Positions 42,477 to 51,372 of a stretch of DNA of 64,000 bases are shown piece after piece. The stretch's first letter is position 1; the number at the start of each line of letters is the position of its first letter. The position numbers and the translations under genes are program-made. Below the pieces are notes generated by a model. It made no database searches, was not told where the DNA came from, and was given only the letters and a program-made list of their open reading frames with translations. The stretch is from a virus: positions 62,001 through 126,000 of the IMG/VR virus record IMGVR_UViG_3300042549_009448. One strand, 5' to 3'.

Positions 42477-44159
42477 ATGGCAGGATTTTTAGATAGCAAT
42501 CCAGTAAGAGGACTTAGATCAGGTTTAACCGCACTCAGCCGATTCGGTATGAAGTACGATGATCTACTCGTTAAGAATTCCCAAGCAATTGGTTACATTG
42601 AGGGTCAGTTAACTGGATTCAACAATGCACTAGGCGATGACCTAATGAAAGCAACTCTTGCTCTATCGGACACTACGTCTTCACTCAAGAACAAGTCAAT
42701 TGCATTCTTTCAATTAGATTACGTTCAAAAAAGAGAACGTCTTCGTGATCTTGCATCAAACGGCGAGATTGAATTCATTATTGAAACAATAGCGGATGAT
42801 GCAATCGTATTTGACCAAGATAATCGTTTCTGTTATCCAAACGACCTGGTTGGGGAAATCAACTATCGTGGAAAGAACAAGGACGAAAGGTTGAATTACC
42901 AACAAAAGATCTTGGACAAGTACCAAGAGAATTTTGAAAAGATCTATAATGCATGGGGCTTTGACCGAGGTATTTCTGCATGGCAGTACTTTTATCAATG
43001 GCTAATCGAAGGTCACTTGGCTTTTGAAATCATTTACGATAACTTGACCAACCCCAAGGATATTATTGGTTTCAAAGAATTGGATCCATCCACTCTTTAC
43101 CCAGAAGTCAAAAAGGACTCAAGCGGTCGTATTTACCTACAATGGTCTCAACGTGACCCAATCAATCGAATGAATCGTACCTTGACCGATTCACAGATCA
43201 TTTACATCTCGTACTCAAACGAATTTAGAACAAAACGAGTTAGTTTCGTTGAGCGTCTGATTCGTTCATTTAACCTATTACGTTTAATTGAGCATTCTAA
43301 AGTCATTTGGCATACAATGAATGCTCCAATTCGTTTAAAGACAACTGTTCCGGTTGGAACCAAGTCAATGCAAAAGGCAAAAGAGGACGTTCGAGAATTC
43401 ACAAACACGCTAAAGGAAGACATTTCGTTTGACGGAAGTTCTGGAGAATTAATGGTGGACGGTAAGCCAAATATCCTATTCTATAAGAACTACGTTTTGC
43501 CTAAAAACGATCGTGGTGAATCGATCGAGATTGAGGCACTTGAATATCCTGGACCAAACTTATCAGGCTCTGAGCTCTTAAAGTACTTCCAAGATAAGTT
43601 AAAACTTGATTCTAAATTGCCGTATTCTCGTTGGTCTGAAAATCAAGGATCTTACACGATGAATGCTGAAGGAATCTCAAGAGAGGAAATCCGATACAAC
43701 AAATTTATTAAACGTCTACGTTCAGCATTCAAAGAGCTTATGACTAAACCTCTTTACTTGCAAATGTGTTTGGACGTGAAAGACCTTAAGTCCGATCATC
43801 GATTCGCGAATGCTGTTGGTTTAACATGGCATGATGATAATGTATTTGAAGAAATCAAGAATCAAGAGCTACTTAACAAGCGTCTTGCGACCCTTAATGC
43901 AATGAAAGCTGTAGTTAATGATGAAAACCAACCTTACTTCTCAACCGAATATTTGATTAAGGAATACTTGAAGCTTAGCGATGAGGATATCTCTAAGAAC
44001 AAGAGCTATCAAGCTACGGCTGAAGGCGCAGCTGCAGCTGCTGCTGGTGGCGGAGGCGCAACCGGTTCTTCAACTGCTGGTGCTGCTGCTGCCCCAGCAG
44101 CAGAGACCGCTCCTTCTGGAGAAACTTCATCAGAAGTAGGAGCTAAGGGCCAATTATAA
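42477..44159 (+). CDS. Portal vertex protein (gp20-like)
   Basis: 560 residues. Matches the T4 portal family: ETIADDAIVFDQDNRFCYPN, GFDRGISAWQYFYQWLIEGH, IGFKELDPSTLYPEV, YISYSNEFRTKRVSFVERLI and VIWHTMNAPIRLKTTVPVG. The dodecameric portal is the DNA entry channel and initiates head assembly. The last 45 residues are an Ala/Gly/Ser-rich tail with a run of Ala, unusual for the family and probably disordered. Confidence 0.9.
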   Translation: MAGFLDSNPVRGLRSGLTALSRFGMKYDDLLVKNSQAIGYIEGQLTGFNNALGDDLMKATLALSDTTSSLKNKSIAFFQLDYVQKRERLRDLASNGEIEFIIETIADDAIVFDQDNRFCYPNDLVGEINYRGKNKDERLNYQQKILDKYQENFEKIYNAWGFDRGISAWQYFYQWLIEGHLAFEIIYDNLTNPKDIIGFKELDPSTLYPEVKKDSSGRIYLQWSQRDPINRMNRTLTDSQIIYISYSNEFRTKRVSFVERLIRSFNLLRLIEHSKVIWHTMNAPIRLKTTVPVGTKSMQKAKEDVREFTNTLKEDISFDGSSGELMVDGKPNILFYKNYVLPKNDRGESIEIEALEYPGPNLSGSELLKYFQDKLKLDSKLPYSRWSENQGSYTMNAEGISREEIRYNKFIKRLRSAFKELMTKPLYLQMCLDVKDLKSDHRFANAVGLTWHDDNVFEEIKNQELLNKRLATLNAMKAVVNDENQPYFSTEYLIKEYLKLSDEDISKNKSYQATAEGAAAAAAGGGGATGSSTAGAAAAPAAETAPSGETSSEVGAKGQL

Positions 44160-44298
44160 TTAACCTTTAATATTACCGAGGATCCCCAGAGGATCATGGC
44201 GAGGATAAAAGGATCTTAATGCGTATTCTATTTAATCGAATTAACTTCTGTCTAGGAGTCATTAGATCACCTTGACCGTACTGATTTAGCCGCATGGA
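44160..44298. other. Convergent intergenic gap
   Basis: 139 nt between portal (plus) and gp25-like (minus). Contains short inverted segments around gaggatccccagaggatc but no convincing T-tract terminator on either strand. No small ORF supported. Confidence 0.4.
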
Positions 44299-44691
44299 TT
44301 AAAGGTCAAATAGCGTAGCGAATGCAGACGTGCCATTAATCTTAATGTCAAGACCAAGTCCCACTTTGTAAGGATCTGCGATATCGTCGAGAGTGAATAC
44401 TCGAGCGTCAATGTTATAAGGTTTTGCCAATAAGACGAATTCAGCAATTTGAGCATTCGCCTCTGACTCCATTTCGGTTAGGTTGGAAAATTCAAACTCA
44501 AAGAGATACTTTTCAGCGTTGAATCCAATATCTTCACCAAGCACTTCGCCGGCTCTAGTCAGCAACACCATTCTGACCTGTTGAACCGCATTCTCTAGGG
44601 AATCATTTGATTCAAATGTGTCAGCTGTGTAGTTAGGATCTCCTGGCGATCTTAAGTAAAAGTCTTTTCCTATTGGTTGAGTAGTTAGCAT
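44299..44691 (-). CDS. Baseplate wedge protein (gp25/GPW-like)
   Basis: 130 residues, T4 gp25 size. Pattern: SLENAVQQVRMVLLTRAGEV followed by LGEDIGFNAEKYLFEF and a C-terminal GLGLDIKINGTS strand. This matches the GPW/gp25 family (x-x-x-I-x-x-L-L-x-T-x-x-G-E-x-x-x-x-x-x-x-G). It forms part of the baseplate wedge that triggers sheath contraction. Seven bases from the upstream gene. Confidence 0.82.
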   Translation of the reverse strand: MLTTQPIGKDFYLRSPGDPNYTADTFESNDSLENAVQQVRMVLLTRAGEVLGEDIGFNAEKYLFEFEFSNLTEMESEANAQIAEFVLLAKPYNIDARVFTLDDIADPYKVGLGLDIKINGTSAFATLFDL

Positions 44692-44698
44692 ATATTAA

Positions 44699-45439
44699 TT
44701 ACCATCTAGCGAAGAACAAAAAGTCCGCGGTATTTTCACCTTTCATCATTTCAATTACCTGGTTAAGCTCATTCTCAGCCTTAGTCACAAGATTCGTGTA
44801 ATTCGGCTTGATTCCACCAGGCAAATTGTAGTCAAATGTCGTCAATAAATCTCCAAGTCTTAACTTTGCCTTAGCTCTCACATATCTTTGAAATAGTTCA
44901 TCATTGTAAAGATCCTCAGACGGAACCTTTTTTGCAATTTGTAACACTACTGCATTAGATGCTGGAGTTCTACCTAAGATCATTAGTTTTCTAGAGTTCT
45001 TATTGTAGTCATAGGCTAATGTATCAATCGTGAATCCTTTAACCAGATCCAAGAATGAAAATATTACCGTTCTGTACATGATAGATTCACCAATGAACGG
45101 CGATAAGAATACTTCTGAGCCAATGAACTTATTGTCCGCGAAATCCGCATCCATTGTTCCAAACATTGAGCTTGTGCCCTTTGCTTCTTTTACTTCATGC
45201 ACGAATGCAACGCAATCAGGTAACTGAATCGTTCTCTCCTTCTTAAACTGAGGGTGTCTAAACACTTCAGTCGGAATCATCATGTATCTGGCCTCAACTG
45301 CATGTCTCCAGTTATCGTGAAAGTATCTCTCAGCATTAGTGATGATACGCTGTATTTCCTTTTCAGGAATAGAATACGGTAAGGCTTTCGCAAATGTTAA
45401 TTCCTCTTGTATGTCGAGTACTAGTTCGTCTAAAGTCAT
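44699..45439 (-). CDS. Head-tail connector / neck-like structural protein
   Basis: 246 residues. Begins with a helical region (MTLDELVLDIQEELTFAKAL, EIQRIITNAERYFHDNW). Later it shows LFQRYVRAKAKLRLGDLLTT and FDYNLPGGIKPNYTNLVTKA, with a final TADFLFFARW. The R-x-x-A-x-x-x-L-G helix followed by an LPGG loop is typical of connector or neck-type proteins of large myoviruses. T4 gp13/gp14 have similar sizes, but the exact equivalent is not clear. Operon with gp25. Confidence 0.5.
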   Translation of the reverse strand: MTLDELVLDIQEELTFAKALPYSIPEKEIQRIITNAERYFHDNWRHAVEARYMMIPTEVFRHPQFKKERTIQLPDCVAFVHEVKEAKGTSSMFGTMDADFADNKFIGSEVFLSPFIGESIMYRTVIFSFLDLVKGFTIDTLAYDYNKNSRKLMILGRTPASNAVVLQIAKKVPSEDLYNDELFQRYVRAKAKLRLGDLLTTFDYNLPGGIKPNYTNLVTKAENELNQVIEMMKGENTADFLFFARW

Positions 45440-45454
45440 TTGACCTGTGTATTT

Positions 45455-45823
45455 TTAGATAGGTTTACTAGCCTTATTCTTTTGCTCTATTTGAGTTTGC
45501 ACCTGTTTAATTCTATTCAAGATCGAAAGGCGTTTGTCGTCAGTATCAGCAGTCGCTAGCTCCTTTCTAAGTTCACGAGTTGCATTGATTGCATCAATCT
45601 CAGCTTGGGTGTCAGTTGCCGCTTCCTGTATTGGAGCGCTCTTAGTCTTGGTGTAATCTGGCTCAGTTGACTTTATTCCAGTAGATAGGCTCGCGCGCTT
45701 AACCTGGTCAATTGATTTCTCCTTTTTTACTGGAGCTGCCGCTTTAACATCAAGTGCAGTTTTAGGTTCACCTAATTTAGAACCTTTTACGAATGAATCG
45801 AAGTTTAAAAGTTTATTACTCAT
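45455..45823 (-). CDS. Basic putative internal head protein with tag-like N-terminus
   Basis: 122 residues from ATG at 45823. A TTG at 45835 is in frame but ATG fits the promoter spacing better. Starts MSNKLLNFDSFVKGSKLGEP, similar to the tag but lacking its E. The body is Lys/Ala-rich with KKEKSIDQVKRASLSTG, echoing the KKSIDQ of the basic repeat protein at 2.7 kb. It ends in a probable helix. Likely packaged or head-associated. Confidence 0.55.
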   Translation of the reverse strand: MSNKLLNFDSFVKGSKLGEPKTALDVKAAAPVKKEKSIDQVKRASLSTGIKSTEPDYTKTKSAPIQEAATDTQAEIDAINATRELRKELATADTDDKRLSILNRIKQVQTQIEQKNKASKPI

Positions 45824-45840
45824 AGTATTTGTCAATTTTT

Positions 45841-45850
45841 ATTATTTATC
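45841..45850 (-). promoter_or_regulatory. Late-type promoter
   Basis: GATAAATAAT on the minus strand, 18 nt upstream of the ATG at 45823, overlapping the stop of the preceding gene. Confidence 0.5.
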
Positions 45851-46096
45851 ATTGCTTGGACCAGGTTCAAATATTCCATCCACGAATTCGTTGAATGTTA
45901 GTACTTTAGAGGTCTTTGGGTTCGCTCCAATCCCAGGAGTATTATTCATTTTCATGTCCCTTCTTGAAATTGGCTGGGTCGATAACCAGTGATTCGGAAT
46001 TCCACCCATGTGAATATTAATCGGAGACGGTTGAATATTCGGATCATTACTTTGGGTGAAAGCCGCTGCCGGTACTGTACCTGTGCTGCTTGCCAT
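45842..46096 (-). CDS. Small putative head protein with C-terminal tag-like motif
   Basis: 84 residues from ATG at 46096. An earlier ATG at 46117 lies only 4 nt from the late box, so the later start (25 nt) fits better. Gly/Pro/Asn-rich, low complexity. Near the C-terminus is SKVLTFNEFVDGIFEPG, a tag match with G in place of E, followed by FE. No family recognised. Confidence 0.5.
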   Translation of the reverse strand: MASSTGTVPAAAFTQSNDPNIQPSPINIHMGGIPNHWLSTQPISRRDMKMNNTPGIGANPKTSKVLTFNEFVDGIFEPGPSNDK

Positions 46097-46120
46097 ATTT
46101 GTAGCATGTTCTTTCATAGG

Positions 46121-46130
46121 ATTATTTATT
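46121..46130 (-). promoter_or_regulatory. Late-type promoter
   Basis: AATAAATAAT on the minus strand, 25 nt before the ATG at 46096. It decides the start choice for that gene. Confidence 0.45.
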
Positions 46131-46141
46131 CGGGTCTAGCC

Positions 46142-46169
46142 AAAATAAAAAAGCCCGACGAATCGGGCT
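46142..46169 (-). terminator. Rho-independent terminator
   Basis: Stem AGCCCGA / TCGGGCT with loop CGAA, then a T-rich minus-strand tract (complement of 46142-46151). Ends the zinc-ribbon gene transcript. Confidence 0.85.
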
Positions 46170-46190
46170 CATTCACTTAATTAGTCAATG

Positions 46191-46928
46191 TTAGTATTCT
46201 GGGCTCCAGTTACTGTCTCCACAGTTAGAGCATCTCATTCTAGGATTCTCTTCGATTTCTTCATGTTCTGCACGTTCTCCGCAAGTATCGCAAGAGTATG
46301 CAGTAGATTCATTAACCTTTAGGTTTGCAGCAGATTCCATCATGCACTCGGTCATGTAAGAGCCGCATTCGTTTAAGTAATTCTCGTACGTATGCATTGT
46401 GTCCTTATCTTCGTCGCACATTTGAGCCTCTTTAATCAAGATATTTTCGCAAACTTTCTTGATGGCCTGTTTTGCCTCTTCTGACATTGCTGGACTGTAA
46501 CCTTCTTCCATTGGATTCCAGCATTCGGTTACAAAGCTTTCAAATGTTTTTGCAGCCTTGCCTTTTTTCTTGTCCTGAAGAGCTTTTTTCATGGATTCCT
46601 TTTCATCTCCATCTTGATCAAAATCTAGATGATCCGGTTTACCTTTCTTTGCTTCATCTAGTTCGTCCATGCCGGAAACTATTTCAACTTCAACCGGAAT
46701 CGAGTATTCGTGATCTCCGTGTTGAGCGGTTAACATTCCATCGCCATCATAGTCAAATCTTAACTCAACTTCTTGGCCGTCCTGTGTTTTTATTACGATC
46801 ATGGCATGATCATCGCCATGACCACTTAATGATAGTATTGTCGGATGAATTGCTCTTCCCTCGTGTGATTCTGGAATCGGCTCTCCCATCATGAATTTAG
46901 GTATTCTCCTGTTACCAAACTTTCCCAT
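46191..46928 (-). CDS. Putative head protein: internal capsid-targeting motif plus C-terminal zinc ribbon
   Basis: 245 residues. The N-terminal part has a small acidic beta domain (KTQDGQEVELRFDYDGDGML). At about residue 127-136 is AKTFESFVTECW, a full tag match placed internally. The C-terminus is a zinc ribbon: YSCDTCGERAEHEEI followed by MRCSNCGDSNWSPEY (CxxC...CxxC). Perfect TATAAATA 22 nt upstream and its own terminator indicate strong separate late expression. The arrangement of tag and zinc ribbon parallels the protein at 24.9 kb. Confidence 0.65.
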   Translation of the reverse strand: MGKFGNRRIPKFMMGEPIPESHEGRAIHPTILSLSGHGDDHAMIVIKTQDGQEVELRFDYDGDGMLTAQHGDHEYSIPVEVEIVSGMDELDEAKKGKPDHLDFDQDGDEKESMKKALQDKKKGKAAKTFESFVTECWNPMEEGYSPAMSEEAKQAIKKVCENILIKEAQMCDEDKDTMHTYENYLNECGSYMTECMMESAANLKVNESTAYSCDTCGERAEHEEIEENPRMRCSNCGDSNWSPEY

Positions 46929-46949
46929 TTAATTATGGATATTTTTGAT

Positions 46950-46957
46950 TATTTATA
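46950..46957 (-). promoter_or_regulatory. Late-type promoter
   Basis: Perfect TATAAATA on the minus strand, 22 nt upstream of the ATG at 46928, overlapping the end of the sugar-kinase gene. Confidence 0.65.
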
Positions 46958-47717
46958 TGGATAGGCCAACAGAAACGACACCCTTATGCGAAACTGCTTC
47001 GCCTGCGCATTGATTTGCGAATTTAATTGCCTCAATTATGTCCCAAGTCTTAGCGTAGTTAGCAACCAGACCTGCTAAGAATGTGTCCCCTGCCCCAGAG
47101 ACGTCCTTGACTTCAACTTTTCGTGTTTGCATCACCGTGACTTTACCTAACTGTGCGCCATCTTCTCCTTTAGTAACGATTATTTTATCCAAGTTATCCT
47201 TGATGAACTTTTTATCGTGAGCTGGGTTAGCAAATTCCTTTTTATTGATCTTAATGTAGTCAAATTCCTTTGCCCATTTGCCCAAGGGCTTCTTTGTGTC
47301 AATGAAGCTTACTTTTGCAATGCATGCAATATCCAATAGATCTTCTTCTGTTAAGAAACCCTTATTGTAATCTGAGATAACCACAATGTCCGCTTCATGT
47401 ATTCGAGTAATCACATCCGGGGTCAGCCTGAATGGATCAACTGGACCGTCCTTATCGACTCTTAATATAATATAATTGGAAGCGGTGTCAACTAACCTGT
47501 GCTTAACTATATCGCCTGCAGGCTGACGACAGAACTCGATTTTCCAAGAGATTGGGCAAATTCTGGTCAGATTGGTGTATACGTTGCCTGCCATTCCTCG
47601 GTTTTGTACCATTCTATCTGATACGAAAATCGGAGTTGGAGCTTCTGGATTAAGTCGAGTGCAGGTACCGTACTCAAATACGTCAGCGCAGTCTTCTCCT
47701 ATAACTAATATCTTCAT
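46953..47717 (-). CDS. PfkB-family sugar kinase, HldE-like
   Basis: 254 residues, shorter than the usual 300-315. The N-terminus [20 protein letters not shown] and RLNPEAPTPIFVSD match the kinase domain of HldE/RfaE (D-glycero-beta-D-manno-heptose-7-phosphate kinase). IVVISDYNKGFL and the PfkB signature DVSGAGDTFLAGLVANYA carry the catalytic Asp. The expected reaction is ATP-dependent phosphorylation of a sugar or sugar phosphate. It may feed LPS-type or virion glycan precursors. Overlaps the ClpC-like gene by one base. Confidence 0.78.
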   Translation of the reverse strand: MKILVIGEDCADVFEYGTCTRLNPEAPTPIFVSDRMVQNRGMAGNVYTNLTRICPISWKIEFCRQPAGDIVKHRLVDTASNYIILRVDKDGPVDPFRLTPDVITRIHEADIVVISDYNKGFLTEEDLLDIACIAKVSFIDTKKPLGKWAKEFDYIKINKKEFANPAHDKKFIKDNLDKIIVTKGEDGAQLGKVTVMQTRKVEVKDVSGAGDTFLAGLVANYAKTWDIIEAIKFANQCAGEAVSHKGVVSVGLSI

Positions 47718-49696
47718 TACTTAATTGATAGTTTTTCTTCTTTTGATTTACATGTGATCACTAAGTGATCACCATCTTTGATTTTTCCGTCAATGTAGGC
47801 TTCAGCAATTAGATCCTCAACATAGGTTTGAATAGCTCTCTTTAGGGGTCGTGCTCCGAATTTTTCATCGTAACCTTTTTCAATCAAGAACTCTTTTGCA
47901 GTTTTCGTTAATTCAACCGAGTACCCGTTTTCTTTTACCCTTTCGTAAAGATCAACTAATTCAGTCTCAACGATTTTGGCAATATCGTCCTTCTTAAGAG
48001 ATTCGAATATAATAATATCGTCCAAGCGATTTATGAATTCTGGCGCGAATTGTTTGCTAACCGCTTTTCTTAAAACACCAGCTGCAATTTCTTTTTGCTT
48101 TTCGTAGTTACTGCCAGTTGAGAAGCCGATTCCATTTCCAAACTCGTGTAACTCTTTAACTCCTAGATTTGAAGTCATGATGATCACCGTATTCTTAAAA
48201 TCAATCTTACGGCCAAGTCCGTCAGTCATGTGACCTTCGTCCAATACTTGTAATAGAGTGTGGAAAATATCAGGATGAGCTTTTTCAACTTCATCTAATA
48301 AAACAACTGCGTAAGGCTTGCGCTTTACACGCTCGGTCAATTGACCTCCCTCCTCGTAACCAACGTAGCCTGGAGGAGCTCCCAATAATTTAGTAGCATT
48401 GAACTTTTCTCCGTATTCTGACATGTCAATTCGAATCATTGCATCCTCTGAACCGAACATGAATTTGGAAAGTTGCTTTGCTAATTCAGTTTTACCTACT
48501 CCAGTTGGGCCTAAGAACATGAATGTTCCAACTGGTCTCTTTTTGGATTTTAAGCCTGCTCTAGAGCGCTGAATTGCTTTAGTTAATTTAAGCACCGCTT
48601 CCGGTTGGCCAATGACTCTTGATTCTAACCATTTTGCCATGGTTGCAAGTCTTTCCAATTCTGAGCCAGTTAGTCTAGTGATTGGAATGCCTGTCATAGT
48701 TGAGATCACTTGTGCGATATCTTCTTCAGTAACAGTTAATCGATTAATCTTTAACGAATCTTCCCATTTGAGCTTATCTTCATCTATTTCTTTTTGTACT
48801 GAAAGAGCCTCATCTCTTAATCTAGCAGCTTCTTCGTACTGTTGTGAATCGACGGCCTTTTGTTTTCGAGCAGTAGCCTTAACAAGTTTTTCTTCAAGCT
48901 TTTTGATTGAATCGGGTACGACTACTCCGTTAATGTGAACACTTGAACCAGCTTCATCCATCAAATCAATTGCTTTATCAGGTAAGAACCTGTCCTGTAG
49001 GTAACGATCACTATAGTTGACACATGCATCAAGTGCCGCATCTGTGTACTGGACTGAGTGATGATCTTCGTACTTAGATCGGATATTCTCGATGATCTGG
49101 CGTGATTGTTCCGGCGTTGATGGTTCTACCATCACTTGCTGAAAACGACGATTTAGCGCACCATCTTTTTCAATTGAACCTCTAAACTCATCAAGAGTCG
49201 TTGCTCCCAAACATTGAATCTGTCCTCGAGAAAGTGCAGGTTTTAGGATATTCGCTGCATCTAATGAACCGCTTGCGGAACCGGCGCCAATCAAGGTATG
49301 GATTTCATCAATGAATAGAATAATATTTGGATTCTGCTGAACCTCATCAATTATCTGCTCCATTCGCTCTTCGAATTGACCTCGATACTTTGTACCTGCC
49401 ACAAGATTCGCAAGTTCAAGCGAAATGATCTTTTTATCAAAAAGAACTCGTGGGCAAGTTCTGTCCACTATCATCTTTGCCAAACCTTCAACGATAGCAG
49501 TCTTACCGACTCCGGGTTCGCCAATCAGGATTGGATTATTCTTTTTTCTACGAGCTAGAATTTGACTGCATCGCTTAATTTCTTTTTCTCTACCAACTAC
49601 TGGATCCAACTTGTCCTCGACTGCTAATTGAGTTAAGTCCTTACCGTATGAATCTAACATTGGAGTCTTTCCTGGTTTATTCGCTTGTTTTGTCAT
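47717..49696 (-). CDS. ClpC-like AAA+ unfoldase lacking the N-domain
   Basis: 659 residues from ATG at 49696. A TTG at 49702 is in frame. Two AAA+ modules: D1 with [16 protein letters not shown] and [17 protein letters not shown]2 with [16 protein letters not shown] and [20 protein letters not shown]. Between them is a short UVR-type coiled coil ([19 protein letters not shown]). The double Clp-N domain of cellular ClpC (about 150 residues) is absent, and the protein starts at the [16 protein letters not shown] segment typical of Bacteroidota ClpC. GNGIGFST in D2 looks like the ClpP-docking loop. It may redirect host ClpP with altered substrate choice. A TATAAT-type box is 9 nt upstream. Confidence 0.9.
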   Translation of the reverse strand: MTKQANKPGKTPMLDSYGKDLTQLAVEDKLDPVVGREKEIKRCSQILARRKKNNPILIGEPGVGKTAIVEGLAKMIVDRTCPRVLFDKKIISLELANLVAGTKYRGQFEERMEQIIDEVQQNPNIILFIDEIHTLIGAGSASGSLDAANILKPALSRGQIQCLGATTLDEFRGSIEKDGALNRRFQQVMVEPSTPEQSRQIIENIRSKYEDHHSVQYTDAALDACVNYSDRYLQDRFLPDKAIDLMDEAGSSVHINGVVVPDSIKKLEEKLVKATARKQKAVDSQQYEEAARLRDEALSVQKEIDEDKLKWEDSLKINRLTVTEEDIAQVISTMTGIPITRLTGSELERLATMAKWLESRVIGQPEAVLKLTKAIQRSRAGLKSKKRPVGTFMFLGPTGVGKTELAKQLSKFMFGSEDAMIRIDMSEYGEKFNATKLLGAPPGYVGYEEGGQLTERVKRKPYAVVLLDEVEKAHPDIFHTLLQVLDEGHMTDGLGRKIDFKNTVIIMTSNLGVKELHEFGNGIGFSTGSNYEKQKEIAAGVLRKAVSKQFAPEFINRLDDIIIFESLKKDDIAKIVETELVDLYERVKENGYSVELTKTAKEFLIEKGYDEKFGARPLKRAIQTYVEDLIAEAYIDGKIKDGDHLVITCKSKEEKLSIK

Positions 49697-49704
49697 ATAC
49701 AATT

Positions 49705-49710
49705 ATTATA
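49705..49710 (-). promoter_or_regulatory. TATAAT-type box before clpC-like gene
   Basis: TAGTATAATAATT on the minus strand ending close to the ATG at 49696. The same GTATAATAA core appears before genes at 51.96 and 54.33 kb, suggesting a second promoter class. Confidence 0.35.
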
Positions 49711-49717
49711 CTAAATT

Positions 49718-50323
49718 TTAATCCCACCAGCCGCGAAGCCCGCTACCGTCGAACTGACTATCCCAGCTCATTTCTTCGCTATTTTTGAATTTTTCGTAGT
49801 CTTGGCCCTTTAATATTTCCCAAAGCTCAGCCCATTCCGCCTCTCCGATCTTACGAGCTCTGTCGAAAACCTTACGATTGTGTTCCTTTTCTTCGGGCGT
49901 GTCCTTGTCTACCAATTGATAACAGCTTGGATGATCAGGCGCAGGCTCAAATTCAATATCATGTAACACTAATTCTCCAAGTTCAGACTCTGCCATTTCT
50001 ATGTAGAGATCCTCATTGTAGTTCTTGATAAGTTGTGCTGCTCTACGCATGCTAGCGACCTTTTTTAATCGACTCTCGTCAACCTCAAGGCCTCGAGTTT
50101 CAAATCGGTCCGCCATTCGGTCAAGTGCGATTTGCAGATGTATTAACGGACCGTGATGGTCCCACCAATAAGTATTCCATAGGGCTTTCCTAAATAACCA
50201 GACGTTCCTAACAAATCTAGGAATGTCATATCTGATCATATCGTAAGTTTTGTACCACCACGTATTGTGTCGTACTAGCGTCTTTATGCTCTTTGAAAAA
50301 GAGTCTTCGAATTTAATATCCAT
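49718..50323 (-). CDS. Conserved phage protein, unknown function
   Basis: 201 residues, rich in Trp, Tyr and Arg in the first third (NTWWYKTYDMIRYDIPRFVR, NVWLFRKALWNTYWWDH), with an acidic C-terminus. The first third resembles a small helical domain seen in unnamed proteins of large phages. No catalytic motif. Overlaps the upstream small membrane protein by 11 nt. Confidence 0.55.
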   Translation of the reverse strand: MDIKFEDSFSKSIKTLVRHNTWWYKTYDMIRYDIPRFVRNVWLFRKALWNTYWWDHHGPLIHLQIALDRMADRFETRGLEVDESRLKKVASMRRAAQLIKNYNEDLYIEMAESELGELVLHDIEFEPAPDHPSCYQLVDKDTPEEKEHNRKVFDRARKIGEAEWAELWEILKGQDYEKFKNSEEMSWDSQFDGSGLRGWWD

Positions 50324-50630
50324 TGTTAATTTGTGTGTCTTTTTGAATTGAATCTAATCGATTTAACGATTGACTCTTATTAATAATTTGTGTATTATCC
50401 CAGTGTCTCCTTGAACAAGGTACCTCAATCCAGATAGTATCATGTACTGGTTTTTCAATAATTCTTTCAATTCTAACCGTGTCGATTACGTCAGTAGGTT
50501 GATCCTTTTTTAGTAGCGGCTTGCTGTCAACCGCTTCCTTTATTCCAAAATATATTATTGAAATTGCCAGCACTGCAATACTGATTAGTATTGTTGAGCC
50601 GAACGCCGTGAGTCGTGTAAATTTATTCAT
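50313..50630 (-). CDS. Small membrane-anchored protein
   Basis: 105 residues. One membrane segment at about 9-30 (FGSTILISIAVLAISIIYFG) then a periplasmic-looking domain with a single Cys (DTIWIEVPCSRRHWD) and an Asn/Gln-rich end. It could be a spanin-like or moron protein, but the coiled coil expected of an i-spanin is not evident. Overlaps both neighbours. Confidence 0.5.
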   Translation of the reverse strand: MNKFTRLTAFGSTILISIAVLAISIIYFGIKEAVDSKPLLKKDQPTDVIDTVRIERIIEKPVHDTIWIEVPCSRRHWDNTQIINKSQSLNRLDSIQKDTQINNGY

Positions 50631-51072
50631 CTATTTTTACTAATATCGTTTTTAAAGAGTGCTTAACGTTTTCTTTGAAACTTAATTCCATTTCAAGTCT
50701 ACGCTTTTCGAGTTCAATATTAAATGCATCATTCAATGCTTTGTTAGTCCTTTGAGAGATTCGGATGTTGTAGCTAACTACGCTATTGATTACAGTCAGC
50801 TCATACTTGTCTAAAATTAGTAAGATCTTCTTTTCATCGTTTCTAACGTATTGGTTCTGAGAGATTGGGCTTATTAATAGATCGCTTTCCTGGCGCTTAA
50901 TCATCTTTCTGAAAATGAACGCTGCGTCTCTTTCAGCTTCTCCTGAAATAGTCTCAACTGGACTAGTTGGATTTAACAGCCTATACGCCTTGATGCTAGT
51001 TTGTTGAGAAAGTCTTTTGAATCTATGGATAGATTTCTTAATACTATCTGAAAATTGTTTTTTAAATTTCAT
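50623..51072 (-). CDS. Helical charged protein, unknown
   Basis: 149 residues, basic N-terminus (MKFKKQFSDSIKKSIHRFKR), then predicted helices ending ELEKRRLEMELSFKENVKHS. No signal peptide and no family recognised. Overlaps the membrane-protein gene by 8 nt, so the two are probably coupled. Confidence 0.5.
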   Translation of the reverse strand: MKFKKQFSDSIKKSIHRFKRLSQQTSIKAYRLLNPTSPVETISGEAERDAAFIFRKMIKRQESDLLISPISQNQYVRNDEKKILLILDKYELTVINSVVSYNIRISQRTNKALNDAFNIELEKRRLEMELSFKENVKHSLKTILVKIDE

Positions 51073-51087
51073 GTTTATATTAATAAG

Positions 51088-51321
51088 TTAGTGATAATAT
51101 TTCTTTAAGTAGTCAAAAAGTTGTTGTCCTTCTTCGATGTATATCGTATTGAAAGTTCCATTACGTTTTGTTGTTTTTATACTTATATTAGTTTCACCAA
51201 CTTTTACTCTAGCTGTTTCGTAATCCTTCGTTTTAAAAGAAATACTATCACTAACATCAGATATATGTAATTTTTCATTACTCTTATCCAAGTTTTGTTC
51301 TAAATTTTTATATTCTTCCAT
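51088..51321 (-). CDS. Small A+T-rich gene product, unknown
   Basis: 77 residues. Contains TARVKVGETNISIKTTKRNG and a C-terminal QLFDYLKKYYH. Plausible codon use and short gaps to its neighbours support it as real. No function visible. Confidence 0.42.
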   Translation of the reverse strand: MEEYKNLEQNLDKSNEKLHISDVSDSISFKTKDYETARVKVGETNISIKTTKRNGTFNTIYIEEGQQLFDYLKKYYH

Positions 51322-51372
51322 TTTATTAAATTTTGTGATTCGTAATCCCCTCCTTCGGGTATCTGCAAACCG

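Noticed and set aside
44160-44298. Terminator or small RNA between portal and gp25
   Set aside because: Only short imperfect inverted repeats and no T-tract on either strand.
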